DNA from: JASTVH01 sp042862465
GTDB lineage: Bacteria; Pseudomonadota; Gammaproteobacteria; Pseudomonadales; Oleiphilaceae
Length of the DNA: 64,000 nucleotides
Direction of reading: 5' to 3'
NCBI GenBank assembly: GCA_042862465.1
Contig: JASTVH010000012.1
Span: 17,092 to 81,091 of the forward strand
Shown: piece by piece, positions 1 through 8,867 of the stretch
Numbering within the stretch: the stretch's first letter is position 1
Layout: every line of letters begins with the position of its first letter
Program-made: the position numbers and the translations under genes
The notes under the pieces: generated by a model
What the model saw: only the letters and a program-made list of their open reading frames with translations
Databases searched by the model: none
Told to the model about the DNA's origin: nothing

Positions 1-781
1 CAGCCTGGAAAGCGGGCTGGTTCTGCTCCAGGGCCAGGGGGGCGCTGGTCATACAGGCATGAATGGGGCGCTCCAGGCCACCATGGTTTTCCGCCACGAT
101 CCGACGCAGGTCGCGCAGGGTGAAGATGCCGGTCGGTCGGCGCTGATCGTCGGTCACGATGATGCTGCCGACATTGGCATCATGCATGCGGCCAATGGCC
201 TTCTGGAGCGGCGTGTCCGGAGAGCAGACTATGGGGTTGCGCAGGGCAAACTGTTCCAGTGGTGTGTCGAGGGATGACTGGCTGCCCAGGGTTTCCAGGG
301 AACGGGCCTGGATCCGTTTATTGACCTGATCGAGTAGGGCGCTGACCCCCCTCAGACAGAAATCCCGAAAGGGCTCGCATTCGGCAAACAGGTCCAGGAA
401 ATCCTTCTTGGGTAACGCCAGGCAGAAGGTATCTCCCATGGCCCGGTGCAGGGTGCGGGTGGCACGCTCCCCGAGCAGCGCAGCCAGGGGGAAACATTCG
501 CCCTCGGAGATTTCGAAGGTGGTTTCGGGCTGGTCTTCAGCGACACGGCGCTCGCCCCGGATCTGTCCCTTCTTGACGATAAAAAAGTGTTCGACGGGCC
601 CGCTCTTGGGATCGAGCACCACGTCCCCATCGGCAAAATAGCGCAGCTCCGAGCGCTCCACCAGCTGCGCCAGGAAACCGGGTTCCATTTGCGAAAACGG
701 TGGAAACCGCTGCAGAAAAGCCATAAGGGCGCGGGCGTTGTGGTCCGGCGCCGCGTTGGAGGCGGGTATCGCAGAGGGCAT
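1..781 (-). CDS. cyclic-nucleotide-binding / CBS-domain protein (partial, C-terminus outside window)
   Basis: Open from an ATG at 781 to the left edge; 260 codons are visible. Residues about 20-140 look like a CAP/cNMP-binding beta-roll (HFFIVKKGQIRGE, then EGECFPLAALLGERATRTL in the place of the phosphate-binding cassette). Residues about 175-235 form a first CBS repeat (PIVCSPDTPLQKAI, VGSIIVTDD, GIFTLRDLRRIV), and a second repeat begins at about 240. In the known family this order is followed by a DUF294 nucleotidyltransferase-like domain, which would lie outside the window. Such proteins are thought to be cytoplasmic signal-responsive regulators; the ligand cannot be told from sequence. 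The 5' part is complete, but the start is unsupported by an obvious Shine-Dalgarno. Confidence 0.8.
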   Translation of the reverse strand, partial: MPSAIPASNAAPDHNARALMAFLQRFPPFSQMEPGFLAQLVERSELRYFADGDVVLDPKSGPVEHFFIVKKGQIRGERRVAEDQPETTFEISEGECFPLAALLGERATRTLHRAMGDTFCLALPKKDFLDLFAECEPFRDFCLRGVSALLDQVNKRIQARSLETLGSQSSLDTPLEQFALRNPIVCSPDTPLQKAIGRMHDANVGSIIVTDDQRRPTGIFTLRDLRRIVAENHGGLERPIHACMTSAPLALEQNQPAFQA

Positions 782-1004
782 GCTCGAACTCTCGTGTGTC
801 GTTATTGTTCAAACGGCTTGATTTCAGTCTATCGGAAATCGTCCCCATTCGGGTGTACGACTAAGGTCCAAATGAAAGCGTCAGGGTGGTGTGATGAGAT
901 GGAACTGTTCCGTAACGAGGCTGCTTAGGGACAAGCGTGGTAACTGCGGAACACTCTGTGGTGTCTGAAAGCTGAGTGAACAGGACATGAGTCCTTGATT
1001 GAGA

Positions 1005-1030
1005 CCCGGTGCGTGGCACCGGGTTTTTTT
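1005..1030 (+). terminator. intrinsic terminator, plus strand
   Basis: A perfect 8-bp stem (CCCGGTGC / GCACCGGG) with a 3-nt loop is followed by seven T on the plus strand. Both neighbouring genes are on the minus strand, and the minus-strand side of the hairpin has no T run. It therefore should end a plus-strand transcript from 782-1004. A second small hairpin (AGGAC/GTCCT) lies just upstream at about 982-995. Confidence 0.75.
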
Positions 1031-1056
1031 ATGAACGTGTTATGAGTACAGGCCCA

Positions 1057-2928
1057 TCAAACGTATTGTTGTGAGCGTTCCAGGAAAATGTCCTGGCCTG
1101 CCTCCTGGGGGGTTGGGTCTTCCCGAGCGATGGTCTGCGCAGTGCTCGCCACATTCGGCAGAATGTTGTTGAAAAAGAACTGGGCAGAGAGCAACTTCCC
1201 ACGATAGAAAGGTTCATCGGGATCCTCTGCGGGCAATTGAGACAGCTTGCCTTGCGCAATCTGTGCCGCCTCCAGCAACAGCCAGCCCAATGAGACCTCC
1301 CCCATCATTTCCAGGAATCGGGTCGCGTAGCCCAGGAGCTGATCGATCTTGCGCTCGCTGACCCATTGCCCAAAGAGTGCATGTGTCTCCAGCAGTGTAT
1401 CCAGCGCACTTCCAAGTTGCTCAAACAGCGGCGCCAGCTCAGGAGAAGGGGATCGGTGACGGATGAATTCGCGCACTTCCCCCTCGTAGAGGGCCAGGAG
1501 CTTGGAATGTCTTCCCATGGCCAACTTATCCCGGATGAGGTCTGCAGCCTGAATGTAGTTGGTGCCTTCCCAGATCGACAGAATCTTGATGTCGCGGGCG
1601 TACTGCTCCACCGGATAGTCCTTGATGTAGCCGTAGCCACCGTGCACCTGAATGGCCAGTTCGGAGATTCGCCAAGCCTGGTCGGAGGTGTAGGCTTTGA
1701 CGATTGGGGTCAGTAGATTAACCAGGCCCTCATGGCGGGCCAACGCCGCCTGATCGGGTTCTTTTTCCTGCTTCAGGGCGAGGCTTTTGCTGTAGTGCCA
1801 GGAGAGTTTATAAATCAGGGCCCGGCATCCTTCGACCTTGCTCTTCATCTCCAATAGCATCCGACGCACATCCTGATGTTGGATAATGGGCACCTTGGGA
1901 GCCCTGGGGTTGAAGGAGTTTCGGAAGTCCGTGCCCTGAGTGCGGTTTGCGGCGTATTCTGCCGCATTGAGATAGGCACTTGAGGCCATGCCAAGGGCGA
2001 AAATGCCCGTTGAAATGCGAGCCTGGTTCATCATGTAGAGCAGCTGGCGAAGCCCAATATTTTCCCGATCGCCAAGAAGGAATCCCTGGCATTCGCCGCT
2101 GTCGCCGAAGCTCAGTTGGGCCGTGGCACAGGCGTGAAGGCCCATTTTATCTTCCAGGCGAATGCAGCGAACATGATTGTCGCCAGCAATCGATCCGTCC
2201 TTGGCGACCCGGTATTTGGGCACAAGGAAACAGGACAAACCGAGGGTTCCCGGCGGCGCGTCCTGGGTGCGTGCGAGCACCAGGTAAACGGTATTCTCTG
2301 CCAGATCGTGATAGCCGGCCGATATAAAGATCTTACCTCCAGAGAGCGTGTAGGAGCCGTCAGCCTGTTTAGTGGCTCGGGTTCGGATGTTGCCAACATC
2401 GCTGCCTGCTTCAGGTTCGGTCATGCAGAAACAGGCACTCCAGCGGGCGCTCGACAGTGGCGGGCAGAAAAGCCGGCGCAGCTCATCACTGCCAAAGGTT
2501 TCGGTGAGGTAGAGGACCGGTGCGCAAAAGCCCAGGTACGTCATGAACGACGGGTTGGCACCAAAGAACATCTCGTAGATCGATTGCAGGACCACATAAG
2601 GGGCTCCGATGCCTCCATAGTGTGGCGGGGCCGAGAGGGACGTCCATTCTGCCGCACGAAACTTTTCCCAGAGTGCATAAAAATCCTTGGGTGGGTGCAC
2701 TTCGGTTTCGTTGATCCAGTGGCAGCCTTCCCGATCAGTGGATTGATACAGTGTGCCCATTTCCCGATAGGCAAAATCTCGGGCCTGAAACAACAGGTTG
2801 CGCACGGTTTCCTGATCCATACCCTGATGCATGGGATGATCTAGCAGGGTTTCGTGAACCCTGAACTGCTCCCAGAGAATGAATTCCAGTTCTCTGAGAT
2901 CAACCCGGTAACTGTTTCTGATATCCAT
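1057..2928 (-). CDS. acyl-CoA dehydrogenase (FadE/DmdC-like, long form)
   Basis: 623 residues, FAD-dependent acyl-CoA dehydrogenase family, which introduces an alpha-beta double bond into an acyl-CoA in the cytoplasm. The flavin/substrate loop CFCMTEPEAGSDVG lies near residue 170, and WEGTNYIQ near residue 455 holds the glutamate used as catalytic base in the DmdC/long-chain subfamily. The extra C-terminal helical domain of about 150 residues is typical of the roughly 600-residue DmdC/FadE-like forms rather than the 380-residue short-chain enzymes. It is last on the strand, about 100 bp beyond the beta-barrel gene, so it may or may not be co-transcribed with the biosynthesis block. Substrate not deducible. 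Confidence 0.85.
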   Translation of the reverse strand: MDIRNSYRVDLRELEFILWEQFRVHETLLDHPMHQGMDQETVRNLLFQARDFAYREMGTLYQSTDREGCHWINETEVHPPKDFYALWEKFRAAEWTSLSAPPHYGGIGAPYVVLQSIYEMFFGANPSFMTYLGFCAPVLYLTETFGSDELRRLFCPPLSSARWSACFCMTEPEAGSDVGNIRTRATKQADGSYTLSGGKIFISAGYHDLAENTVYLVLARTQDAPPGTLGLSCFLVPKYRVAKDGSIAGDNHVRCIRLEDKMGLHACATAQLSFGDSGECQGFLLGDRENIGLRQLLYMMNQARISTGIFALGMASSAYLNAAEYAANRTQGTDFRNSFNPRAPKVPIIQHQDVRRMLLEMKSKVEGCRALIYKLSWHYSKSLALKQEKEPDQAALARHEGLVNLLTPIVKAYTSDQAWRISELAIQVHGGYGYIKDYPVEQYARDIKILSIWEGTNYIQAADLIRDKLAMGRHSKLLALYEGEVREFIRHRSPSPELAPLFEQLGSALDTLLETHALFGQWVSERKIDQLLGYATRFLEMMGEVSLGWLLLEAAQIAQGKLSQLPAEDPDEPFYRGKLLSAQFFFNNILPNVASTAQTIAREDPTPQEAGQDIFLERSQQYV

Positions 2929-3025
2929 GAGCGGTGGCTCCGTTATGATGTTCGTGTCTTCTTCTTATGAGCACAGCAGCCCCTTTATGAGAGCATGACG
3001 TTGCCGATCAGATCGTCTGCTTATG

Positions 3026-4447
3026 TCAGAAGTCATATCGAACCAGCGCAAAGGCCATATCCTGATAAGGAATCAAGCCGTATTCGCTGTCTGACTCACC
3101 TTCAAAATGGGTCCAGCTGGCTTGCAGCGTCCAATGTGATCCCCACAGATAGCTCAACGCGCTATAGCTGATCCAGCTGTCGTCGGCCACGCTGTACTGA
3201 ACCGATTGCTCTATACGCCAGTCCGACCATAGGCGCCCGGAGGAATAGCGACCATAGAGATAGTGGCGGCGAAGATCCTGCTGATCCGTCAGTGCCAGGG
3301 TATCCAGCATCAGGGCCTGATACAGGTTTTCGCCATCGGTGATGAATGAGGGCTCATAGCGAACATAAGCATCGTTGTTTAACGCCCCATCGAGTGCCGT
3401 TTGCAACGTTTGCCAGTCCTCGTCGCCGTAGCCATGGGCGTTGAAGTAGTATTCCAGTATCCAGCTCTGCAGATTGGCCGTGGTGTAGTTCACCCCGATA
3501 AGCGCTCGAGCCCTCAGGGATTTCGGTGCTTCCTGATAGCTATAACGGGGGGCAAGGGGCTCCCCCTGAGGAGTCGTGACCGCGGGTACAATCTGCTGGA
3601 GTTCAGGCAATTCCCGCTGTCGCGTTGCATTGGCCTCGAGCCTGAAGGTAAGGCTGTCGGAGAGAAGAGTGTTAATCCCCGCGGCGAAGATCCAGGGTTG
3701 TGATTCCGGTTTGTCGGTCGCCAGCGTCAGTTCGGTGGTACCGGTGCTGAAGGTGTACTTTGCCGCGTACTGGAAGCGGTTATGTGGCTGGTCAGTGGTT
3801 TGGGCGCCGGCAAGGAGTACCAGCGAATGCTGGCCGTGGATCCAGGTCCACTCGGCCATCGGGATGCCTTCATCAAAGCGTGGCTGGTTATCGAAGTTCC
3901 TCGGGATGGGGCGACGAGGCAGCACGATATCGAGTGGCGCCCAGGTAAATCCTCCACCCCATCGGATACGTTTTTTGCCCATGTCGAGCCGGTGATCGCG
4001 ATCGTGATTTGACCAGCTGGCATAGGCTTCGAGCAGCTCGTTATCGACTTCTTCTGTCCGATTGGTCTTGCGATAGTCCACCAGATCTCTTGCAAAGATA
4101 TCTATGTTGTCGCCAAGTGCCAGACTGGCGGCCACGTCCGCGCTACTGACGATCTCGTGGTTATTAAACCCAAACAGTCGCTCCTGCGGGTTGAGTCGGT
4201 AGTCCTGGCGCAACTCTCGATGCTCGTAGCTCTGCCTCACAATAGCGCTCCAGCTTTCCAGCCATGTAGGGGAGACAGCCGTACTGTCATCCTCCTGGAA
4301 TTCAAAGTCGCTACTGTCAAATTCGGGAGCGGCGGGTTCTGCCTGACACACGCTTGCGGAAAAAAGGCTGGCCATCAGCGCGAGTAGAGGCAAGCCGCGG
4401 AAGTGGCGTTCTGCCCGAGCCCGTTTGGTTAGATGCATGGCGCTCAC
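3026..4447 (-). CDS. probable outer-membrane beta-barrel protein
   Basis: 473 residues with an N-terminal signal peptide (hydrophobic LPLLALMASLFSASVCQA). The mature part alternates polar and hydrophobic residues in beta-strand fashion and ends in YDF, the terminal-aromatic signature recognised by the BAM complex. It starts with GTG sharing one base with the upstream stop (TAGTG); an ATG three codons later is an alternative. Translational coupling to the LolA-like gene suggests the two act together, for example as carrier and outer-membrane acceptor or channel. It resembles DUF1302- or alginate-export-type barrels only in general features, and I do not recognise a specific family. Confidence 0.65.
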   Translation of the reverse strand: MSAMHLTKRARAERHFRGLPLLALMASLFSASVCQAEPAAPEFDSSDFEFQEDDSTAVSPTWLESWSAIVRQSYEHRELRQDYRLNPQERLFGFNNHEIVSSADVAASLALGDNIDIFARDLVDYRKTNRTEEVDNELLEAYASWSNHDRDHRLDMGKKRIRWGGGFTWAPLDIVLPRRPIPRNFDNQPRFDEGIPMAEWTWIHGQHSLVLLAGAQTTDQPHNRFQYAAKYTFSTGTTELTLATDKPESQPWIFAAGINTLLSDSLTFRLEANATRQRELPELQQIVPAVTTPQGEPLAPRYSYQEAPKSLRARALIGVNYTTANLQSWILEYYFNAHGYGDEDWQTLQTALDGALNNDAYVRYEPSFITDGENLYQALMLDTLALTDQQDLRRHYLYGRYSSGRLWSDWRIEQSVQYSVADDSWISYSALSYLWGSHWTLQASWTHFEGESDSEYGLIPYQDMAFALVRYDF

Positions 4448-5190
4448 TAAGGGGTATCCAGGTTCTCTTTGTGGAAAAGCGCTTTTGGCAAGGCCTGGCG
4501 GTGATAGTCTTCATAGACCATCCAGGTGTAGCGGTCCTCGAATAGGGGATCCACCAGCAGCAGCCGGTGCAGGAATTCGTGCTCACCAAACTTTTTGAAG
4601 GCTTTATAGTGGGCAACCTTCAACAACTTGCCAGATTTGGCGTAGTGCTCGCTTTTGATGGGCTTGAACGTTTCTTCGGCGACCCAAAGCACGATGCGCT
4701 GATAGGTGGCGCCTTTTTTGTGTGCCGTGAGGTTGAGCTTCAAGCAGGGCGTGTCGTCGCATGAGTCAGTGCCCTCCAGCACCGCTTCATAGTCGTCGTA
4801 GTTGGTGTTGGCGATGTCCCCGTTGCTGGCTTCCCCAGTAACCCGTTGCAGGGGGGAGACCCGGATAAGATTGCGGGTGCGCGGCATGGCCATCCACATG
4901 TTATTGCCTTCAATCAGGATCTTTCGGCCCTTGTCTCGAGCAGGTTTGAGGAAATCGACCCGAACTTCGTCCGAGGAACGAAAGGCTACTTCCATCAGGT
5001 GCTTTTGATCTTCCCGACCCGGCTGTTGGCTTACCGTCAAGACCTTGAATACAAAGGGGTCCTGGTAAAAGCCTCGGTAACTGTTGACGGTCTGCAAAAT
5101 GGTTTGCGCATCCGCTTTGCCCTGATCCGCCCAAGAGGCTGAAGCCAAGGCACACAACAGGAGAAAACTGAACAAGGCCTTCCTATACAT
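4447..5190 (-). CDS. LolA-like outer-membrane lipoprotein-sorting protein
   Basis: 247 residues, signal peptide (ALFSFLLLCALASASWA) and a mature domain matching the LolA-like family annotated as 'outer membrane lipoprotein-sorting protein': VRVDFLKPARDKGRKILI, then NNMWMAMPRTRNLIRVSP and DYEAVLEGTDSCDD in order. These proteins form an open half-barrel that carries a lipid-like ligand across the periplasm. Two cysteines (SCDDTPC) could form a disulfide. It lies 10 bp from the permease gene and overlaps the beta-barrel gene by one base, so a permease / periplasmic carrier / outer-membrane receiver relay is a reasonable inference. It is not the housekeeping lolA, which would not sit with an ACP operon. 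Confidence 0.8.
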   Translation of the reverse strand: MYRKALFSFLLLCALASASWADQGKADAQTILQTVNSYRGFYQDPFVFKVLTVSQQPGREDQKHLMEVAFRSSDEVRVDFLKPARDKGRKILIEGNNMWMAMPRTRNLIRVSPLQRVTGEASNGDIANTNYDDYEAVLEGTDSCDDTPCLKLNLTAHKKGATYQRIVLWVAEETFKPIKSEHYAKSGKLLKVAHYKAFKKFGEHEFLHRLLLVDPLFEDRYTWMVYEDYHRQALPKALFHKENLDTP

Positions 5191-5200
5191 CGGTGACTCC

Positions 5201-6430
5201 TTAAACGGATCTGAGCGCGTCGACCACTTTCAGTCGGGCTGCGCGTATGGCTGGCAGGAGAGCGGATAGCGCCGTAATGAAAAAGCCGTAGAGAAACGCT
5301 TCCAGGTATTGCCAAGGCACCACGAAAACACGAATAGGGTACTGCACCGTGCTCCCCGGAGGTGTTGGCATCGGGAGGTGCATTTCGGTAACGATATGGG
5401 CGATGCCCGCGCCGCAGGCAAGACCAATCAGACTCCCCAGGAGCCCAATCAACGCGCCCTCCGTGAGAAACTGACGCATCACCTGGCTGCGGGTGGTTCC
5501 CATCGCCCGCAATGTGCCAATCTCCTGAGTCCGCTCCAGAACATTCATCATCATGATGTTGGAAATACCGATCAGGATGATGAGCAATACGATGACCTTG
5601 ATGAACATAAAGATCGCGTCAAACAGGCCGCGGACTTTGTGGTAGGAATCGGCCAGATCGCTCCATGTTTTGATTTGCACGGTCAGACCTGCCTGCTTGA
5701 ATAGCACGTTCAGTCTGTTTTTTACGGCCATGGTCTGGTCGGTGCGGGTCAGCAAAACGACCAGCCGGCTGACGGAAGTGGTGTCCATCAAGGTCTGGAT
5801 GTGTGGAAGGTTCGCTCGAATGAGGTAGCGGTCAACATCCTTCAGCCCAGACGTCACCAGACCGGAAACTTTGACATCGACCGCGTTAATGGCACCGAGG
5901 GTGGTGGAGGATAGCAGCGTGACGTAATCGCCCGGCTCAACCCCCATGCTTTTTGCAAGCGCTTCACCCAATAGGGCACTGTTCTGGTCTTCCGGGAAAA
6001 GATCCTCGCCTTCCTTCAGATAAAGAGCGGAATTCATGATCGCCTCTTTATCAGAATCCATCCCGAACCCGACGACGCTGGTTGAGCGCTCTCCGTTGGA
6101 CATGAGTGCGGAAAAGTTAAGACGGGCGGTGACAATTTCGACTTCCGGCAGGCTTTCGATGATGCTGGAAAGCTTTTCCTGTTCATCCTGGCTGATGAGC
6201 AGATTCTCGGTCTGGTCACTGGCTGCCTTGTCATAGCCCGTCTTGGTGATCTGCAGGTGTCCGAGTTGTGAACGGATCAGGCTCTCACGCATACCTTGAT
6301 ACATGGACGACACGAAGCCGCCAAACACCACCAGGGCGGACAGACCAAAGGCAATCGTAACAATGGAAATGGCGTTTTTACGTCGGTGACGCAACAGGTT
6401 ACGCAGGGCCAGCTTTAACATCGAAAACAT
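5201..6430 (-). CDS. ABC transporter permease, FtsX/LolCE/MacB type
   Basis: 409 residues with the layout of LolC/LolE/MacB permeases: TM1 near the N-terminus (ISIVTIAFGLSALVVFGGFV), a large periplasmic domain of about 220 residues, then three C-terminal TM segments (FIKVIVLLIILIGISNIMM, LIGLLGSLIGLACGAGIAHI, YLEAFLYGFFITALSALLPA). The coupling-helix signature LERTQEIGTLRAMGTTRSQV contacts the ATPase. Such 'mechanotransmission' transporters move lipids, lipoproteins or amphiphiles from the inner membrane toward the periplasm. Only one permease is encoded, so a homodimer is likely. Its ATPase is two genes upstream, and a LolA-like carrier is directly downstream. Confidence 0.88.
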   Translation of the reverse strand: MFSMLKLALRNLLRHRRKNAISIVTIAFGLSALVVFGGFVSSMYQGMRESLIRSQLGHLQITKTGYDKAASDQTENLLISQDEQEKLSSIIESLPEVEIVTARLNFSALMSNGERSTSVVGFGMDSDKEAIMNSALYLKEGEDLFPEDQNSALLGEALAKSMGVEPGDYVTLLSSTTLGAINAVDVKVSGLVTSGLKDVDRYLIRANLPHIQTLMDTTSVSRLVVLLTRTDQTMAVKNRLNVLFKQAGLTVQIKTWSDLADSYHKVRGLFDAIFMFIKVIVLLIILIGISNIMMMNVLERTQEIGTLRAMGTTRSQVMRQFLTEGALIGLLGSLIGLACGAGIAHIVTEMHLPMPTPPGSTVQYPIRVFVVPWQYLEAFLYGFFITALSALLPAIRAARLKVVDALRSV

Positions 6431-6444
6431 AGTGGGGCGAGTCC

Positions 6445-7143
6445 TTAGAAATCGAGGCTGGCAATGCGCTGGCGCCAGTATTCGCCGCCCTCGGGAGGCA
6501 GCTCGTTGTGATAGCGTGCTTTGCAGTTTTCGCCCTCTGCCGCCTTGCAGGTTCTCAGCAGGTAGTAGATCACCATGGCCTTGAAATCAGGGCCTACGGA
6601 TTCATCCGTATGCGCGAGAATGTAGGTGAAATCTTTTTCAGCCACCGGCAGGCGGTTAAGAAAGCGGGGCATGAAGAGACCGTTGATGGCACGTTGGAGT
6701 CGCGCACCAAGATTTTCGGGTGCTCGCTTTACCGCCCTGTCCATCGACCGTATTCCCCGTTTGGCCAGGAGCATTGCTTTGCCGGTGTTCTGATCGGTGT
6801 AACGGGCAAGCATCGTTGTCGCGCTGCCTTTGGCTGCCAACAGTTCCGGGTCACCGGGAAAAGCCGCAAGGGCACGCTCCAGCAGGGTGATGGCGTACTC
6901 GGTGTGGGCCTGGGAAGGGGCGTCCTCGCCGGCGACTGCAGTTGCGCTGAGCGCTACCCGGCGTAACTGCTGGGCAGGTACGGAATCGGCTGCCATGTGA
7001 CGGTATTGCTCAACCAGTTCCAAGCGCTTGTCGGCTTGATAGGGGATGGCCGTGGGTAAGACGAGTGTGTCGGCCCATAGCGAAACTGAACACAGCAGCA
7101 GACTGAAAGCGGCTATGGCGACAGAAAATCTTTCAGGTCGCAT
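6445..7143 (-). CDS. periplasmic TPR-like protein of unknown function
   Basis: 232 residues from ATG 7143 (good AAGGACGG ribosome site; a TTG one codon earlier is possible). The signal peptide ends near SLWA. The mature part is alpha-helical with TPR-like pairs (ITLLERALAAFPGDPELLAA and MLLAKRGIRSMDRAVKRAP). It overlaps the ATPase gene by 11 bp and is followed 14 bp later by the permease, so it is embedded between the two transporter parts. The C-terminal half has four cysteines or near-cysteine positions (LLRTCKAAEGENCKARYHNE). I infer an accessory or scaffold subunit of this transporter; no named family is recognised. Confidence 0.6.
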   Translation of the reverse strand: MRPERFSVAIAAFSLLLCSVSLWADTLVLPTAIPYQADKRLELVEQYRHMAADSVPAQQLRRVALSATAVAGEDAPSQAHTEYAITLLERALAAFPGDPELLAAKGSATTMLARYTDQNTGKAMLLAKRGIRSMDRAVKRAPENLGARLQRAINGLFMPRFLNRLPVAEKDFTYILAHTDESVGPDFKAMVIYYLLRTCKAAEGENCKARYHNELPPEGGEYWRQRIASLDF

Positions 7144-7798
7144 CAATGATTCCGTCCTTTATGTTGACGATTTGGGCGTGCTCCGGGAAATGGTGACCGT
7201 GAGTCACCATGACAAAAGTGAGTCCATGCCGGTGATTGAGGTTTTCCATCAGCGCCACCAGCGTGTCCGAGGTCTTGGAATCCAGGTTGGCGGTCGGTTC
7301 GTCGGCGAGAATCAGGTCGGGCTTGTTTACCATGGCCCGGGCTATGGCCACCCTTTGTGCCTGGCCGCCTGAGAGCTGGTTGGGCCGCTTATGCAGGTGC
7401 TCACCCAAACCGACCTCGCGCAAGGCGTCGGCCGCTCGTTTTCGGCGCTCGGGCACCCCATTCAGGTAAAGCGGATACTCCACGTTCTCCAGGGCCGTTA
7501 GAGCTGGGAGTAAGTTGAAAGACTGAAATACAAAGCCCACGTGGCGTCGTCGGATGAGGGTCAGCTGATGGTCTTTCAGGTTTTGCACCGCCTGTCCCTG
7601 AATGCTGATCTGGCCGCCATCGGGAACATCCATACAGCCAATGATATTCAGCAGGGTGCTCTTACCGCTGCCACTCTCACCCTTTATGACAACGAAAGCG
7701 CCCTGCTCGATATCCAGATTGATGTCACGCAGGGCCTGCAGGGATTGGTTGCCCTGTTTGTAGCTTTTGCGAATACCCTCGAGCCTGACTGCCAGCAT
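7133..7798 (-). CDS. ABC transporter ATP-binding protein, LolD/MacB type
   Basis: 221 residues, complete ABC ATPase: Walker A GESGSGKSTLLN near residue 40, Q-loop VFQSFNLLPALTALENV, signature LSGGQAQRVAIARA, Walker B LILADEPTANLDS, and switch histidine in VMVTHGHH. The LSGGQAQR and TANLDSKTS segments are typical of the LolD/MacB/FtsE-like MJ0796 group that partners with FtsX-type permeases. Cytoplasmic energiser for the 5201-6430 permease. It starts 4 bp after the upstream repeat-protein gene, in the middle of the operon. Confidence 0.9.
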   Translation of the reverse strand: MLAVRLEGIRKSYKQGNQSLQALRDINLDIEQGAFVVIKGESGSGKSTLLNIIGCMDVPDGGQISIQGQAVQNLKDHQLTLIRRRHVGFVFQSFNLLPALTALENVEYPLYLNGVPERRKRAADALREVGLGEHLHKRPNQLSGGQAQRVAIARAMVNKPDLILADEPTANLDSKTSDTLVALMENLNHRHGLTFVMVTHGHHFPEHAQIVNIKDGIIDAT

Positions 7799-7802
7799 AT
7801 CG

Positions 7803-8555
7803 TTAGCTCCGCCTCAAACCATGGATGCGTGATTGTGCCTGCTCCAGTTGGTGGGTAATGAGAGGGTCGTCCAGCTTGTGCTCGCGGAGTTCGTCCAGTT
7901 GCCCCTCAAGGACCGCTATATCCTGTGTCGTTGGATCCTTCCTGGCCTCATGGATGTTGAAGAGCAGCATTGCGATGCGTGCCGTCTGTACGATGGCTTG
8001 CGGTGTTTCTTTCTCATGTTTCGCCAGGAAGGCCTTGAACCACTGGATATCCTTTTTCACCACCGGCTGGATGTCCGATTGGTCCAGCAGATGGACAAAG
8101 GTGGCGAGGCGGTTGAGTCGTAACTGGGCGTCGTCGGGACTGTCTTTCACTGCGTGGTTGAGTCCGGCGATGCCCTGGTTCAATTGATAGAGTTTGCGTA
8201 ACCCCATCAGCAGGTCCAATCGCGCGCCTGCCCGCTTGGTCTGATTCATACTGTACCAGGAGAGAATCTGGGGGTCGTCGGGGTCGAGCTGGCGTGCCTG
8301 GGTCAGGGCCTTGTGCGCTGAATCAATGTCATTATGCAGCGTATACAGGGCACCCAGCGTCGAGAACACCAGGGGATCCTTCGTATCAGCGGCGGCTTCC
8401 TTTTTGAGTTCCGCCATGAAGGCTTGATCGCTTTCCGTGTATGGAATCGGCGGAAAATCCACCGGCCATGCGCCATTGGCAAAGGCTATGGCATTACCAA
8501 TGACCAGGCTGATCAGAAGATTGATTCCCAGGAATCGGAGTATCTTTTTTCCCAT
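7803..8555 (-). CDS. membrane-anchored or secreted TPR-like protein, unknown function
   Basis: 250 residues from ATG 8555, chosen because GGGAGAG lies 7 bp upstream. A hydrophobic N-terminus (ILRFLGINLLISLVIGNAIA) is a signal peptide or membrane anchor. A helical repeat domain follows: FSTLGALYTLHNDIDSAHKA and LTQARQLDPDDPQILSW form a recognisable TPR. It sits between the ACP gene and the transporter ATPase, like a second copy of the type of accessory protein found at 6445-7143. An assembly or periplasmic tethering role in the export apparatus is inference only. Confidence 0.6.
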   Translation of the reverse strand: MGKKILRFLGINLLISLVIGNAIAFANGAWPVDFPPIPYTESDQAFMAELKKEAAADTKDPLVFSTLGALYTLHNDIDSAHKALTQARQLDPDDPQILSWYSMNQTKRAGARLDLLMGLRKLYQLNQGIAGLNHAVKDSPDDAQLRLNRLATFVHLLDQSDIQPVVKKDIQWFKAFLAKHEKETPQAIVQTARIAMLLFNIHEARKDPTTQDIAVLEGQLDELREHKLDDPLITHQLEQAQSRIHGLRRS

Positions 8556-8614
8556 GGTGGAACTCTCCCAGTGCAAAATGGCCTGCAGGCCATAATCGGC
8601 CCGATAGGGCAGCC

Positions 8615-8857
8615 TCAGGCAGCTGTCGTCAGGCGTGCGTCCATTTCCCGCAAAGTGGTGTATTCGTCAAACTGCAACGACTCCGGATCCACAACGTCTG
8701 TGTAGATCTGCTCACAGATCAGAATCAGTTCCACCACGTTGAGGGAATCCACGCCCAACTCCGCCATGGCGGTGTCGGGGTCGACACTGTCCTTGTTAAG
8801 GAGCGTCGCAACGTCTTGCATCAGTTGGGTGAGGGTTTGGCTGTTTTCGGTCGTCAT
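8615..8857 (-). CDS. acyl carrier protein
   Basis: 80 residues from ATG 8857, preceded by GAAGGA at good spacing; an upstream in-frame ATG at 8878 would add seven residues. The phosphopantetheine attachment motif GVDSLNVVEL places the modified serine at residue 38, followed by the usual acidic helix. It is not the fatty-acid-synthase AcpP: the sequence is diverged, and it sits in a gene cluster with a ligase, decarboxylase, KAS-III-like proteins and dehydrogenase. It should therefore be the dedicated carrier on which this pathway's substrate is held. It needs a 4'-phosphopantetheinyl transferase, which is not encoded in this window. Confidence 0.9.
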   Translation of the reverse strand: MTTENSQTLTQLMQDVATLLNKDSVDPDTAMAELGVDSLNVVELILICEQIYTDVVDPESLQFDEYTTLREMDARLTTAA

Positions 8858-8867
8858 GTTATTTCCT

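Noticed and set aside
1005..1030. Terminator assigned to the minus-strand dehydrogenase gene
   Set aside because: The T run is on the plus side; the minus side of the stem is followed by TCTCAATC, so it cannot be the dehydrogenase terminator in that direction.
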